This document shows, one piece after another, positions 24,244-32,490 of a stretch of 34,746 nt of DNA. The stretch is from assembly GCA_903830985.1 (NCBI GenBank), contig CAIKVZ010000312.1, positions 1-34,746 of the forward strand, given 5' to 3'. Origin of the DNA: an uncultured beta proteobacterium (lineage in GTDB: Bacteria; Pseudomonadota; Gammaproteobacteria; Burkholderiales; Burkholderiaceae_C). Below the pieces are notes generated by a model. That model worked only from the letters and a program-made list of their open reading frames with translations, was not told where the DNA came from and did no database searches. Position 1 is the first letter of the stretch. Every line of letters begins with the position of its first letter. A program made the translations under genes and the position numbers.

Positions 24244-27200
24244 ATGGAATTACCCAAACTCAACCCCGGCAAGCGTTTTGTCCTGCCGCGCCCCACAGGC
24301 AGCTCCGACGCCCTGCTGCTGGCCCAACTGGCGCAACGCGAAAAATCAGCCCACAAGATCACCGCCATCATCACCTCCGACGCCACAGACGCGCAGCGCC
24401 TGATGGACGAGATGGCGTTTTTCGCACCGGACCTGCGCTGCGCCCTGTTCCCGGACTGGGAGACCCTGCCCTACGACAGCTTCTCGCCACACCAAGACCT
24501 GATCAGCGAGCGCCTGGCCACGCTGTGGCGCATTTCGCAGCGCGAAGCTGACGTCGTGCTGGTACCCGCCACGACAGCCCTGTACCGGCTCGCGCCGCCG
24601 TCCTTTCTGGCGGGCTACACCTTTCACTTCAAGACCAAACAGCGCCTGGACGAGGCCAAGCTGAAATCGCAGCTCACCCTGGCCGGCTACAGCCATGTGA
24701 CGCAGGTGGTGAGTCCGGGCGAATACGCCGTGCGCGGCGGGCTCATCGACCTGTTCCCCATGGGCTCGGCCGTGCCCTTCCGCGTCGATCTGTTCGACGA
24801 CGAAATCGACTCCATCCGAACATTCGACCCCGACAGCCAGCGCAGCCTGTACCCCGTGCCCGAAGTGCGCCTGCTGCCCGGGCGCGAGTTCCCGATGGAC
24901 GAGGAAGCCCGGGCTCGCTTTCGCAACCGCTGGCGCGAGTTGCTCGAAGGCGACCCGACCAAGAGCCGCATCTACAAGGACATCGGCAACGGCGTCGCCA
25001 CAGCCGGCATCGAGTACTACCTGCCGCTGTTCTTTGACGAAACCGCCAGCGTCTTCGACTACCTGGGCGCGCAGGCCACGGTGGTGTTGCACGGCGACCT
25101 GGAAAGCGCGTTTCAGCGCTTCTGGCAGGACACCAAGGACCGCTACCGGCTGCTGCATGGCGACCGCGAGCGCCCTACCCTGCCACCCGAAGCGCTGTTC
25201 CTGAGCACCGAGCAGTTCTACGCCCGCTCCAACGACTACGCGCAGTTGGCCATCAAGCCGCGCAGCGCGGACAGCGCTGCCGAAGCCAGCGCCTATGCCG
25301 AGTTCGAGCCCCTGCCGCCACTGTCCGTGGTGCGCGGCGCCGAGGACCCACTGGCACGGCTGCAAATCCACATCCAGGGCAGCGGCCAGCGCGTCCTGCT
25401 GCTGGCCGAGAGCGACGGACGGCGTGAAAGCCTGCTGGACTTCTTTCGCGCCTCAGGCCTGAACCCGCCCGCCTTCGACTCGTTGACCGAGTTTGAGGCG
25501 AGCGAAGAGCAGGTCGGCATCGCCACCTCGTCGCTCAACGTGGGCTTTGCCTGGACCGAGCAGCAAATCGCCTTCGTCACCGAGACCGAGCTGTTTGCCG
25601 CAGGGCCGACCACGCGCCGTCGCAAGAAGCAGGAGCAGGTGAGCGATGTCGAGGCGCTGATCAAGGACCTGAGCGAACTCAACGTGGGCGACCCGGTGGT
25701 GCACTCGGCGCACGGCATCGGCCGCTACCGCGGACTCATCAACCTCGATCTGGGCCAGGTGCAGGCCGACGGCACACCCGACGTGCAGGAGTTCCTGCAC
25801 CTGGAATACGCCGACAAGGCGACGCTCTATGTGCCGGTAAGCCAGCTGCAGATGATCAGCCGCTACACGGGGGTGAGCGCGGACGAAGCGCCGCTGCACC
25901 GCCTGGGCAGCGGCCAGTGGGAGAAAGCGAAACGCAAGGCCGCGGAACAGGTGCGCGACTCCGCAGCCGAGCTGCTCAACATCTACGCCCGGCGCGCCGC
26001 GCGCGTGGGCCATGCCTTTCGCTACTCGGCCAACGACTACGAGGTGTTTGCCAACGATTTCGGTTTCGAGGAGACGGCGGACCAGCAGTCGGCGATCCAC
26101 GCAGTGATCCAGGACATGATTTCGCCGCGCCCCATGGACCGGCTGATCTGCGGCGACGTGGGCTTTGGCAAGACCGAGGTGGCGCTGCGCGCCGCCTTCG
26201 TTGCCATCACCGGTGGCAAGCAGGTGGCCTTTCTGGCGCCGACCACGCTGTTGGCCGAACAGCATTACCAGACCCTGGTGGACCGCTTCGCCAAATGGCC
26301 GGTGAAGGTGGCCGAGATGAGCCGCTTTCGCTCCGCCAAGGAAATCACCGCCGCCATGAAGGGCATCGCCGACGGGAGCGTGGACATCGTCGTGGGCACG
26401 CACAAGCTCCTTTCCAAGGACACGCATTTCAAGGACCTGGGGCTGCTCATCATCGATGAGGAGCACCGCTTTGGCGTCAGGCACAAGGAGGCGATGAAGG
26501 CATTGCGCGCCGAGGTCGACGTGCTCACGCTCACCGCCACGCCGATACCGCGCACCTTGGGCATGGCGCTGGAGGGATTGCGCGACCTGAGCGTCATTGC
26601 GACCGCGCCGCAACGCCGCCTGGCGATCAAGACCTTTGTGCGCTCCGAGAGCGCCGGCGTGATCCGCGAAGCCGTGCTGCGCGAATTGAAACGCGGTGGC
26701 CAGGTCTACTTCCTGCACAACGAGGTCGAGACCATCGAGAACCGGCGCCAGAAGCTCGAAGAGCTGCTGCCCGAGGCGCGCATCGCCATTGCCCACGGCC
26801 AGATGCCCGAGCGCGAGCTCGAGCGCGTGATGCGCGACTTCGTGGCGCAGCGCTACAACCTGCTGCTGTGCTCGACCATCATCGAGACCGGCATCGATGT
26901 GCCCACGGCGAACACCATCGTCATGAGCCGCGCCGACAAGTTCGGCCTGGCACAGTTGCACCAACTGCGCGGGCGCGTCGGGCGCAGCCACCACCAAGCC
27001 TACGCCTACCTCATGGTGCCCGACATCGAGGGTCTGACCAAGCACGCGAGCCAGCGGCTCGAAGCCATCCAGCAGATGGAAGAACTGGGCTCGGGCTTTT
27101 ACCTGGCGATGCACGACCTGGAGATCCGCGGCGCCGGCGAAGTGCTGGGCGAGAACCAGAGCGGCAACATGCTGGAGATCGGCTTCCAGCTGTACAACGA

Positions 27201-27720
27201 AATGCTGTCGGAGGCCGTGCGCTGCCTGAAGAACGGCAAGGAACCCGACCTGCTCGCGCCTTTGAGCGTCACCACCGACATCAACCTGCACGCCCCGGCG
27301 CTGCTGCCCAACGACTACTGCGGCGACGTGCACCTGCGCCTGAGCTTTTACAAGAAGCTGGCCACGGCCAAGACCACAGAGCAGATCGACGCCCTGCTGG
27401 AGGAAATCGTGGACCGCTTCGGCAAGCTGCCGGCCCAGGCCCAGACCCTCATCGACGTGCACCGCTTGCGCGTCATCGCGCGCGCCTACGGCGTGCTCAA
27501 GGTCGACGCCGCGCCCGGCATCATCACCATCACCTTCAAGCCCGATCCGCCCTTCGACTCGATGCGCATCATCGAACTGATCCAGAAGAACCGCCACATC
27601 AAGCTCGCCGGCAACGACAAGCTGCGCATCGAGCGCGCCCTGCCTGAAGCAAGGGACCGTGCGCAGATGGTGCGCGATGTGCTGCGCAGCTTGGGCAAGC
27701 CACGGGAATTGGTCGAGTGA
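24244..27720 (+). CDS. mfd: Transcription-repair coupling factor
   Basis: A 1158-residue ATP-dependent translocase that pushes stalled RNA polymerase off DNA lesions and recruits UvrA for excision repair. Domains in order: an UvrB-like N-terminal module (about 15-350), the RNA-polymerase-interacting CarD-like region containing VGDPVVHSAHGIGRYRG, the RecG-like motor with Walker A GDVGFGKT (637-644) and DEEH (738-741), LTATPIPRTL, QLHQLRGRVGRS, and the C-terminal TRCF domain. Length is close to E. coli Mfd (1148). I chose ATG at 24244, MELPKLNPGKRF; a TTG at 24226 would add six residues. Neither has a clear ribosome site. Serine phosphatase serB follows. Confidence 0.97.
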   Translation: MELPKLNPGKRFVLPRPTGSSDALLLAQLAQREKSAHKITAIITSDATDAQRLMDEMAFFAPDLRCALFPDWETLPYDSFSPHQDLISERLATLWRISQREADVVLVPATTALYRLAPPSFLAGYTFHFKTKQRLDEAKLKSQLTLAGYSHVTQVVSPGEYAVRGGLIDLFPMGSAVPFRVDLFDDEIDSIRTFDPDSQRSLYPVPEVRLLPGREFPMDEEARARFRNRWRELLEGDPTKSRIYKDIGNGVATAGIEYYLPLFFDETASVFDYLGAQATVVLHGDLESAFQRFWQDTKDRYRLLHGDRERPTLPPEALFLSTEQFYARSNDYAQLAIKPRSADSAAEASAYAEFEPLPPLSVVRGAEDPLARLQIHIQGSGQRVLLLAESDGRRESLLDFFRASGLNPPAFDSLTEFEASEEQVGIATSSLNVGFAWTEQQIAFVTETELFAAGPTTRRRKKQEQVSDVEALIKDLSELNVGDPVVHSAHGIGRYRGLINLDLGQVQADGTPDVQEFLHLEYADKATLYVPVSQLQMISRYTGVSADEAPLHRLGSGQWEKAKRKAAEQVRDSAAELLNIYARRAARVGHAFRYSANDYEVFANDFGFEETADQQSAIHAVIQDMISPRPMDRLICGDVGFGKTEVALRAAFVAITGGKQVAFLAPTTLLAEQHYQTLVDRFAKWPVKVAEMSRFRSAKEITAAMKGIADGSVDIVVGTHKLLSKDTHFKDLGLLIIDEEHRFGVRHKEAMKALRAEVDVLTLTATPIPRTLGMALEGLRDLSVIATAPQRRLAIKTFVRSESAGVIREAVLRELKRGGQVYFLHNEVETIENRRQKLEELLPEARIAIAHGQMPERELERVMRDFVAQRYNLLLCSTIIETGIDVPTANTIVMSRADKFGLAQLHQLRGRVGRSHHQAYAYLMVPDIEGLTKHASQRLEAIQQMEELGSGFYLAMHDLEIRGAGEVLGENQSGNMLEIGFQLYNEMLSEAVRCLKNGKEPDLLAPLSVTTDINLHAPALLPNDYCGDVHLRLSFYKKLATAKTTEQIDALLEEIVDRFGKLPAQAQTLIDVHRLRVIARAYGVLKVDAAPGIITITFKPDPPFDSMRIIELIQKNRHIKLAGNDKLRIERALPEARDRAQMVRDVLRSLGKPRELVE

Positions 27721-27776
27721 AGCCGCCGTCGGCATCAGGCGCGATAAACTGCGCGAACCAACGGTTTGATCCACGC

Positions 27777-28493
27777 ATGACCTCCACCGCCCTCGCCCCC
27801 GGCCTTGTGATTCAAGGTGTTGCACCGCGCCTGCGCCTGCGCGACTACAAGCTGATCGCCTTTGACATGGATTCGACGCTGATCGACATCGAGTGCATCG
27901 ACGAGATCGCCGACGTGGTGGGTAAGGGTCCGGCCGTGGCGGCCATCACCGAAGCGGCGATGCGCGGCGAAATCGCGAGTTTCAAGGAAAGCCTGGCGCA
28001 ACGCCTGGCATTGCTGGAAGGCACACCGCTGTCGGTGCTGCAGCGTGTCTACGAACACCGCCTGCGCCTGAACCCTGGCGCCCTGCAACTGCTGGCTTAT
28101 GCGCGCTGGGACGGCCTGAAGATCCTGCTGGTATCCGGCGGCTTCACCTATTTCACCGACCGGCTCAAGCCGCGTCTCGGCCTGGACTTCGCGCGCTCGA
28201 ATGAACTGGAAATCGAGGACGGATTGCTCACCGGCCGTGTCATCGGCCCGGTGATCGACGCCCAAGCGAAGCGGGACACCGTGGCTGAAGTGTGCCGCGA
28301 GATCGGCTGCAGCCACGAGCAGGTGATCGCCGTGGGCGACGGCGCCAACGACCTGGCCATGATGCAGCTCGCGGGCCTGTCCGTGGCCTACCGCGCCAAG
28401 CCCAAGGTCAGGGAATTCGCCAACGTATGCATTGACACTGGCGGACTCAACCGCCTGCTCGAAGTCACGACCCCTTCCGTCGCCTACAGATAG
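27777..28493 (+). CDS. serB: Phosphoserine phosphatase
   Basis: A 238-residue HAD-superfamily phosphatase (EC 3.1.3.3) that hydrolyses O-phospho-L-serine in the last step of serine synthesis. Motif I is AFDMDSTLID with nucleophile Asp30 and acid/base Asp32; motif II is LLVSGGF; motif III is AVGDGANDLAMM with the metal-binding aspartates. It lacks the extra N-terminal ACT domain seen in some SerB. ATG at 27777 was chosen; a GTG at 27717 overlaps the mfd stop (GTGA) and would add twenty residues with no family character. It is convergent with the TrpB2-type gene, with only four bases between stops. Confidence 0.94.
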   Translation: MTSTALAPGLVIQGVAPRLRLRDYKLIAFDMDSTLIDIECIDEIADVVGKGPAVAAITEAAMRGEIASFKESLAQRLALLEGTPLSVLQRVYEHRLRLNPGALQLLAYARWDGLKILLVSGGFTYFTDRLKPRLGLDFARSNELEIEDGLLTGRVIGPVIDAQAKRDTVAEVCREIGCSHEQVIAVGDGANDLAMMQLAGLSVAYRAKPKVREFANVCIDTGGLNRLLEVTTPSVAYR

Positions 28494-28497
28494 TTGT

Positions 28498-29862
28498 TCA
28501 CGCCGGCACGCTGGGCAGACCGGCCAGGGCCATGGCCAGTTCGCTTTCGTCGTAGTGTTCGTCGGTCAGTTCGCCGGCAAAGTACTTTTGGTACGCGCTC
28601 ATGTCGAAGTGCCCGTGGCCGCACAGGTTGAACAGAATGGTCTCGGCCTTGCCTTCGCGCTTGCAGCGCAGCGCTTCCTCGATGGCGCCCTTGACGGCGT
28701 GGTTCGCTTCGGGCGCAGGGACAATGCCTTCGTGGCGGGCAAACAGCACGCCGGCCTCAAAGCACTCAACCTGGTTGTAGGCCACGGCCTCCAGCAGCCC
28801 CAGCTCCTTGCAATGCGACACGAGCGGCGCCATGCCGTGGTAGCGCAGGCCACCGGCGTGAAAGCCCGGCGGCGTGAACTGGCTGCCCAGGGTGTGCATC
28901 TTGGTCAGCGGCGTCATGCCGGCGGTGTCGCCAAAATCGTAGGCGTACTTGCCGCGCGTCAGCGAAGGACAGGCCGCAGGCTCGACCGCCACGATGCGCG
29001 ACTTCTTGCCGCCGCGCAGCGCCTGCCCGATGAAGGGAAAGGCAATGCCGGCAAAGTTGGAGCCGCCACCGGTGCAACCCACGACCACGTCGGGCCAGGC
29101 GTCGGCCATCTGCATCTGCTCCATGGATTCCAGGCCGATGATGGTCTGGTGCAGCAGCACGTGGTTCAGCACCGAGCCCAGCGCGTACTTGGTGTCATCG
29201 CGCTGCACGGCGAGTTCCACCGCTTCCGAAATGGCGATCCCCAGACTGCCGGGATGATTGGGATTCTTCGCCAGAACGGAACGGCCGAACACCGTTTCGT
29301 TCGATGGCGAAGCCACGCAGCGCGCGCCATAAGTCTCCATCACGGCCCGACGGTACGGCTTCTGGTCGTAGGACACGCGCACCTGAAAGACTTCGATCTC
29401 CAGCCCGAACAACGAGCCCGCGAAGGCCAGCGACGTGCCCCACTGACCAGCGCCGGTTTCGGTGACGAGGCGCTTCACGCCGGCTTCCTTGTTGTAGAAG
29501 GCCTGCGGCACGGCGGTGTTGGGCTTGTGGCTGCCGGCGGGGCTGACGCCTTCGTACTTGTAGAAGATTTTCGCCGGTGTACCCAGGGCTTTTTCCAGGC
29601 GGTGGGCGCGGTACAAAGGCGCCGGACGCCAGGCACGGTAGACATCGCGCACCGGTTCAGGAATCTCGATTTCGCGCTCGGTGCTGACCTCCTGCATGAT
29701 CAGCGCCATGGGGAACAGCGGCGCCAGATCGTCGGGCCCCACGGGCTGCAGGGTGCCAGGGTGCAAGACCGCGGGCGCCGGCTTGGGCAGGTCCGCCTGG
29801 ATGTTGTACCAGAACTTGGGCATCTGGTTTTCTTCCAGCAAATACTTGGTTTGAAGGCTCAT
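28498..29862 (-). CDS. TrpB2-type tryptophan synthase beta homologue
   Basis: A 454-residue PLP-dependent enzyme of fold type II, of the TrpB2 (trpB-related) group, which is longer than the ordinary TrpB of the trp operon. The PLP lysine is Lys113 in GSHKPNTA; ETGAGQWGTSLAF carries the catalytic Glu, and GCTGGGSNFAGIAFPF binds the phosphate. AGGAG at 29871-29875 supports the start at 29862. TrpB2 enzymes make tryptophan from indole without TrpA, and some have been shown to use O-phosphoserine instead of serine. Here the gene is convergent with serB, whose substrate is that compound. No trpA or other trp gene is present. The true reaction in this organism is not known. Confidence 0.9.
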   Translation of the reverse strand: MSLQTKYLLEENQMPKFWYNIQADLPKPAPAVLHPGTLQPVGPDDLAPLFPMALIMQEVSTEREIEIPEPVRDVYRAWRPAPLYRAHRLEKALGTPAKIFYKYEGVSPAGSHKPNTAVPQAFYNKEAGVKRLVTETGAGQWGTSLAFAGSLFGLEIEVFQVRVSYDQKPYRRAVMETYGARCVASPSNETVFGRSVLAKNPNHPGSLGIAISEAVELAVQRDDTKYALGSVLNHVLLHQTIIGLESMEQMQMADAWPDVVVGCTGGGSNFAGIAFPFIGQALRGGKKSRIVAVEPAACPSLTRGKYAYDFGDTAGMTPLTKMHTLGSQFTPPGFHAGGLRYHGMAPLVSHCKELGLLEAVAYNQVECFEAGVLFARHEGIVPAPEANHAVKGAIEEALRCKREGKAETILFNLCGHGHFDMSAYQKYFAGELTDEHYDESELAMALAGLPSVPA

Positions 29863-29968
29863 GAAGACAGCTCCTGACGGTCGATGAAGACAATGTTGTT
29901 CGATGCCGACGGCCGTAAAGCAGGCCTGGCGTCGGTCTGATTCTACGGTTGCGCGACCTGTGGTTTAC

Positions 29969-29982
29969 CCGCGCAAACGCGG
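29969..29982 (-). repeat. Short hairpin downstream of the lipoprotein gene
   Basis: CCGCG (29969-29973) and CGCGG (29978-29982) form a five-base stem with a four-base loop, 24 bases after the lipoprotein stop and upstream of the TrpB2-type gene on the same strand. There is no T-run, so it is at best a weak 3'-end structure. Confidence 0.25.
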
Positions 29983-30005
29983 TGCTCTGCGTGACCCGCC
30001 AGGAC

Positions 30006-30650
30006 CTACGGCTTCTGCCCCGACACCATTGCCATACGCCGTTGCAGACGCTGCAGCGTCACCGTGTCGCCCATTGCGTTGGCACGCCCGACCTGCAAGC
30101 CCAACCAGGCCAACAGGGGCCGGCGCCAGCCCTGGGCCGAGGCGGCCTCGGTCGCTGCATCGATGCCGTCCGGTGTCAATCGCCCCCGCCGTAGCAGCAC
30201 GCCTGCGGCGACGAGACGCGACAACGGGTCCTGCATGGTGCTGAAAGCCGACGCATCACCCTTGGTCAGCACCAGCGCGCGGTACTGGGGCGGCAAGGCT
30301 GCCGCATCCAGCGCATCCCAGCGGCCGGCCAGGAAATCGGCGTAGACGCGCTCGGCCGGGCCGGCGTCGCTGGCCAGGGCGTCATAGCCGGTGCAAGGGC
30401 CGAACTCCAGACTGGCTACCTGGGCGGCGCAGTGGCTCAACTCGACGCGTGCCAACAGGTCGAGCCGTGCCGTGCGGGAAATCTCGCTGCGCGCGCGTGC
30501 CAGTTCGGTAACTGCCAGACGCTCGTTGCCTTCGAGGTAGGCGCTGGTGGATGCGGTCAAGGCGCCGTGGGCGTTCATCTGCCAGTCGGGTGCGACGGGG
30601 CCGCTGGCGCAACCGGCGAGCAGCAACAGGGTGAGCAGCAAGGTCTTCAT
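30006..30650 (-). CDS. Helical lipoprotein of the MCE operon
   Basis: A 214-residue predicted lipoprotein. The signal is MKTLLLTLLLLAGCASG, with lipobox LAGC and lipidated Cys14; Ala at the next position predicts sorting to the outer membrane. The mature part is mostly helical, Ala/Leu/Arg-rich, with helix pairs such as AYLEGNERLAVTELARARSEI and VELSHCAAQVASLEF that recall TPR-like repeats. I do not recognise a family, and it does not look like the PqiC/ABC_trans_aux lipoprotein that usually accompanies MCE operons. Its ATG overlaps the MCE gene stop (ATGA at 30650-30647), so it is translationally coupled. It may be the outer-membrane partner in a lipid-transport system; this is inference from position. 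Confidence 0.8.
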   Translation of the reverse strand: MKTLLLTLLLLAGCASGPVAPDWQMNAHGALTASTSAYLEGNERLAVTELARARSEISRTARLDLLARVELSHCAAQVASLEFGPCTGYDALASDAGPAERVYADFLAGRWDALDAAALPPQYRALVLTKGDASAFSTMQDPLSRLVAAGVLLRRGRLTPDGIDAATEAASAQGWRRPLLAWLGLQVGRANAMGDTVTLQRLQRRMAMVSGQKP

Positions 30651-31588
30651 GGCAGCTTGATCTCCGTGTCGCGGGCAAAAGGCCATTTGCGGTTGATCTC
30701 GTTGACCAGAGACTCCACCTTGCGCAGGCTGGCGTCGACCTGCGCACGCAAACTGCCCAGGTCCGTGCTGGCAATCCGGGCATTGGTGGCGATCAATTGC
30801 GCCTCGGACAGCACGGCATCGACCTTCTTCAGACTGAGTCGGGCCTCGCCCAGCATGGCATTGAGTTGCTGGATCGCCGCCTGCGTATCGTCGGCAACGC
30901 CCTTGGGACCAAAGAGTTGTTCGTCCGCCTTGGTCAGCAAGGCGTTGGTTCGATCCAGCGCGGTGATAACCTTTTTGGCATTCGCGTCACTGCCCAGCAC
31001 CACGCCCAAGGCGCCGTAGTTGCCCTGCAGTCGCTGCATCATCTTTTGGGTGCCGTCCAGGGTCTGGTTCAGGGCGGACTCACTTTGCGTCATGGTCTCG
31101 ACGTTCTCGATGAGCGTGCGCAAGGTGCCGATGAGGCGCGGTATCTCGGCCGTGATGTCGCCGCGCAGCACCGGGCGCTGGGCCCCGTCCGGCAGCGGGG
31201 GGTCGCTCAGGATGCCGGAGAACACCCGCAGGCGTGTGTCGCCGACCATGCCGCGCTCCATGGTGAAAACGCTGCTGGTACGCAGCCAGCGGGCGTCCTT
31301 GCGCGGCACCTGCAGCAGCAGACGCGCCTTGCCATCGTCGGCCAGTTCGATGCGCTGCACCCGACCCACAGGAAAGCCGGCATAGGTCAGGTCCATGCCG
31401 ACCAGCACGCCCTCGGCGTCTTCCGCCACCAGCACCAGTTGCTGCGTGCTCTCGAACACGCCGCGGGCGTACATCACGTAGGCCAGTGAGCCCAGAATCA
31501 GCAGCAGCATCAGGAACAGCAAGGCATTCGCCTTGGCCTCCACATGGGCCACCGGCGGCACAACTTCGGATATGGGTTCAGTGGGCAT
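30647..31588 (-). CDS. MCE/MlaD-domain protein
   Basis: A 313-residue protein anchored by one N-terminal membrane helix (about 22-40, NALLFLMLLLILGSLAYVMY), followed by a single MCE domain (about 45-130) with VLVGMDLTYAGFPVGRVQRIEL, and a long helical C-terminal part (about 145-305) likely to form a coiled coil or needle. MCE proteins form hexameric rings that carry lipids across the periplasm. E. coli MlaD is much shorter (183), so the long tail resembles the tube-forming types. The gene follows the permease gene after seven bases and overlaps the lipoprotein gene. Confidence 0.9.
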   Translation of the reverse strand: MPTEPISEVVPPVAHVEAKANALLFLMLLLILGSLAYVMYARGVFESTQQLVLVAEDAEGVLVGMDLTYAGFPVGRVQRIELADDGKARLLLQVPRKDARWLRTSSVFTMERGMVGDTRLRVFSGILSDPPLPDGAQRPVLRGDITAEIPRLIGTLRTLIENVETMTQSESALNQTLDGTQKMMQRLQGNYGALGVVLGSDANAKKVITALDRTNALLTKADEQLFGPKGVADDTQAAIQQLNAMLGEARLSLKKVDAVLSEAQLIATNARIASTDLGSLRAQVDASLRKVESLVNEINRKWPFARDTEIKLP

Positions 31589-31595
31589 GTTGCGG

Positions 31596-32384
31596 TCAAA
31601 TGTATTTAAGGGTCAGGGACGCGGCTTCGATCAGCACCAGCACCAGAAACAGTCGCACCGTTCCCTGAGATACGCCACCCGGCTGAGGCCCTTTTCCCGG
31701 CTCGGCCTGCAACGCCGAGGCCAATGGAATCACCGCCACGGCCACGGCAAACAACACGGTCTTGAGGACAAAGGCCAGCACCACGACGGGCGCAAAAACG
31801 CGGCCCACAACGCGCGTGTACTCCGGCAGGCCCCAGGGGGAAAAACCATAGACCGTCAGGTAGGCCAGCACCAGCGCCACCACGCCGCTCACGCCAGCCA
31901 GCAGCAGCACGGAAAAAGCACTGGCCAGCATGCGCGGCAGCCATTCGCGACGCATTTTCTGCAGCGCCAACGCGGGCTTCATCGGCTGCACCGCGGCTTG
32001 CAGCGCGTTCCAGGTCGCGCCACTGCGCAACACCACAAACAGCGCTGCGCCCAATGGGATCAACTCCAGCACCAGCACACGCACCACCATTTCCAGCGCG
32101 TACTGGGACAGCCCATAACTCAGGGCGCTGACCACGACGATGCGAATCAGCACCAGACTGAGGAGCGAGCACAGCACGGTGAACCACCACAGCACCTGCC
32201 AGGTGCTGGCGTAGATCTGGCGCGCGATCAACGGGCGGTTGGCGCGCGCATAGGTCGAAGGCGTCAGCACCAGCACCAGGGCCAGTGCCGCGAAATGAAG
32301 AATGTCCCACCAACGTTGCAGGGCCCGCACGCTGTCCTGCGCCAGGGAGCCGGGCCAGCGGTGAAAGGGGTTGGTGAGCGCCAT
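31596..32384 (-). CDS. Divergent MlaE/YrbE-like permease
   Basis: A 262-residue multi-pass membrane protein with about five or six hydrophobic segments (about 28-45, 62-90, 95-122, 148-178, 193-222, 240-262). The stretch LELIPLGAALFVVLRSGATW matches the MlaE motif normally read as RELGPVLTALLVAGRAGSA. The following region, which in MlaE makes the coupling helix to the ATPase, is poorly conserved. Assignment rests on this motif and on being next to an MCE gene. No MlaF-type ATPase gene lies in the operon. It would be the inner-membrane part of a lipid transporter. It is divergent from the receiver-TPR gene by 106 bases. Confidence 0.78.
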   Translation of the reverse strand: MALTNPFHRWPGSLAQDSVRALQRWWDILHFAALALVLVLTPSTYARANRPLIARQIYASTWQVLWWFTVLCSLLSLVLIRIVVVSALSYGLSQYALEMVVRVLVLELIPLGAALFVVLRSGATWNALQAAVQPMKPALALQKMRREWLPRMLASAFSVLLLAGVSGVVALVLAYLTVYGFSPWGLPEYTRVVGRVFAPVVVLAFVLKTVLFAVAVAVIPLASALQAEPGKGPQPGGVSQGTVRLFLVLVLIEAASLTLKYI

Positions 32385-32490
32385 GGGACCATGATAGCGA
32401 CCCTGCGAACTGCCGGCTCGGGCAGGGCCGGCGACGGCGGCTGCTTGCTGTCAAATACAGCGCACCAAAGGCATGTGATACAAACAATTC

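Noticed and set aside
25453-27825. 790-residue open frame on the minus strand
   Set aside because: It lies entirely opposite mfd, has low-complexity His/Gln/Val/Leu-rich text with no domain, and arises from codon bias in GC-rich DNA.
28432-29877. 481-residue open frame on the plus strand
   Set aside because: Antisense to the TrpB2-type gene, which has clear PLP motifs on the other strand.
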